From contig JBGSIZ010000208.1 in NCBI GenBank assembly GCA_041742255.1, positions 1-15,271 of the forward strand: 15,271 nt of DNA, read 5' to 3'. Source of the DNA: JBGSIZ01 sp041742255. Lineage in GTDB: Bacteria > Pseudomonadota > Alphaproteobacteria > Rhodobacterales > Rhodobacteraceae. Position numbers and translations under genes: made by a program. The notes beneath the pieces are model-generated. The model did not search any database and had not been told where the DNA came from. It saw nothing but the letters and a program-made list of their open reading frames with translations. Below, piece by piece: positions 14,742 to 15,271 of the stretch (the stretch's first letter is position 1; each line of letters opens with the position of its first letter).

Positions 14742-15271
14742 TTACGGGTCGATCCAGAATTCGCCCAGTTTGCGGTTGCCATCGTCCACCTGTGCGATCC
14801 GGGCGGTCATATCATCGGGGGACCGGGCGATCAGGGTGGCAATCAACCCCTCCATCAGGGTCAGCATGGCGGCATAGGACGAGAAGAACTGCGGCGACCC
14901 GGTCGGGACAAAGAAACTGACGGCGGCATGACGCACAGCGGGGCATGTGTGGCTGTCAGTGACAACAATCACCGTGGCCCCTTGGGCGGCGGCGGCTTCT
15001 GCGGCGGTGACAGCGCGGTGGGCATGGGGGGCGGTGGTGACAACAAACAACACATCCCCCCGGCCCAACCCGGACACCGACGCGCCCAGCGACGCGCCCC
15101 GGCGGCCCGCAAGCGTCCAATTGGGGGCGAAATAATTGGCCAGATAGGCCATGTATTCCACAATACCGGACGACCCGAACGCCCCAAACAACACAACCTG
15201 CCCTGCGGCCAGCATGGCATCCACAGCCTGTTCGATCCGGGCGGGCGGGTTCAGGGCGCGCATGTCCTCGA
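14742..15271 (-). CDS. MurR/RpiR-family transcriptional regulator, C-terminal SIS-domain part (5' truncated)
   Basis: The frame stays open to the right edge, so the start and the N-terminal helix-turn-helix are outside; about 176 codons are visible. The preserved part is a sugar-isomerase (SIS) domain: VVLFGAFGSSGIVEYMAYLANYFAPN at the start, GDVLFVVTTAPHAHRAVTAAEAAAAQGATVIVVTDS in the middle, and a helical C-terminus with LMEGLIATLIARS. RpiR-family proteins bind DNA through the N-terminus and sense phosphosugars or related ligands through this domain. A stand-alone SIS isomerase cannot be excluded without the missing N-terminus, but the linker-like sequence before the domain (MRALNPPARIEQAV) fits a regulator. 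It is followed by gdh on the same strand after 52 bp, so gdh is one candidate target. Confidence 0.8.
   Translation of the reverse strand, partial: EDMRALNPPARIEQAVDAMLAAGQVVLFGAFGSSGIVEYMAYLANYFAPNWTLAGRRGASLGASVSGLGRGDVLFVVTTAPHAHRAVTAAEAAAAQGATVIVVTDSHTCPAVRHAAVSFFVPTGSPQFFSSYAAMLTLMEGLIATLIARSPDDMTARIAQVDDGNRKLGEFWIDP

Noticed and set aside
1..15271. CRISPR array, insertion sequence, phage or tRNA features
   Set aside because: No regularly spaced repeats, transposase or integrase genes, or tRNA-like cloverleaf sequences were seen. Genes fill nearly the whole window and have uniform composition.

Overview
The window reads as chromosomal DNA of an alphaproteobacterium, most likely a Rhodobacteraceae/Roseobacter-group member. 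The basis is GC-rich codon use, a dnaG-rpoD pair typical of the class, nrdR coupled to ribD, and soxB and gdh proteins whose sequences match what I recall of that family. This placement comes from family recognition, not from a search. Almost every base belongs to a confidently recognisable gene. I see no mobile element, CRISPR array, tRNA or rRNA.

Layout, left to right. (1) The C-terminal end of a KpsC-like capsule glycosyltransferase (+, cut by the left edge) converges with ribD. (2) nrdR-ribD (-) overlap by 4 bp (GTGA). nrdR encodes the ribonucleotide-reductase repressor and ribD the bifunctional riboflavin deaminase/reductase. (3) A 188-bp divergent spacer holds a perfect DnaA box, a small hairpin and an operator-like inverted repeat. 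(4) A TPR-sulfotransferase gene (+) converges with rpoD across a bidirectional terminator in which the rpoD stop codon lies. (5) dnaG then rpoD (-) encode primase and the primary sigma factor. The 131-bp gap between them carries four GANTC (CcrM-type) sites arranged as alternating inverted repeats. (6) soxBDAG (-) encodes a complete heterotetrameric sarcosine oxidase and lies immediately upstream of dnaG on the same strand. (7) A glutamate dehydrogenase gene (-) is followed by a terminator-like hairpin. (8) The C-terminal SIS-domain part of an RpiR-family regulator (-) is cut by the right edge.

How the genes fit together. dnaG, rpoD and nrdR are replication, transcription and dNTP-supply functions, and the two most interesting non-coding signals (GANTC cluster, DnaA box) sit in front of rpoD and nrdR. 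Sarcosine oxidase demethylates sarcosine to glycine with transfer of the methyl carbon to tetrahydrofolate. GDH would connect the amino nitrogen released in methylamine and betaine catabolism to 2-oxoglutarate/glutamate. No clearly novel multi-gene system is visible. The best leads are regulatory: possible cell-cycle (methylation/DnaA) input into rpoD and nrdR.
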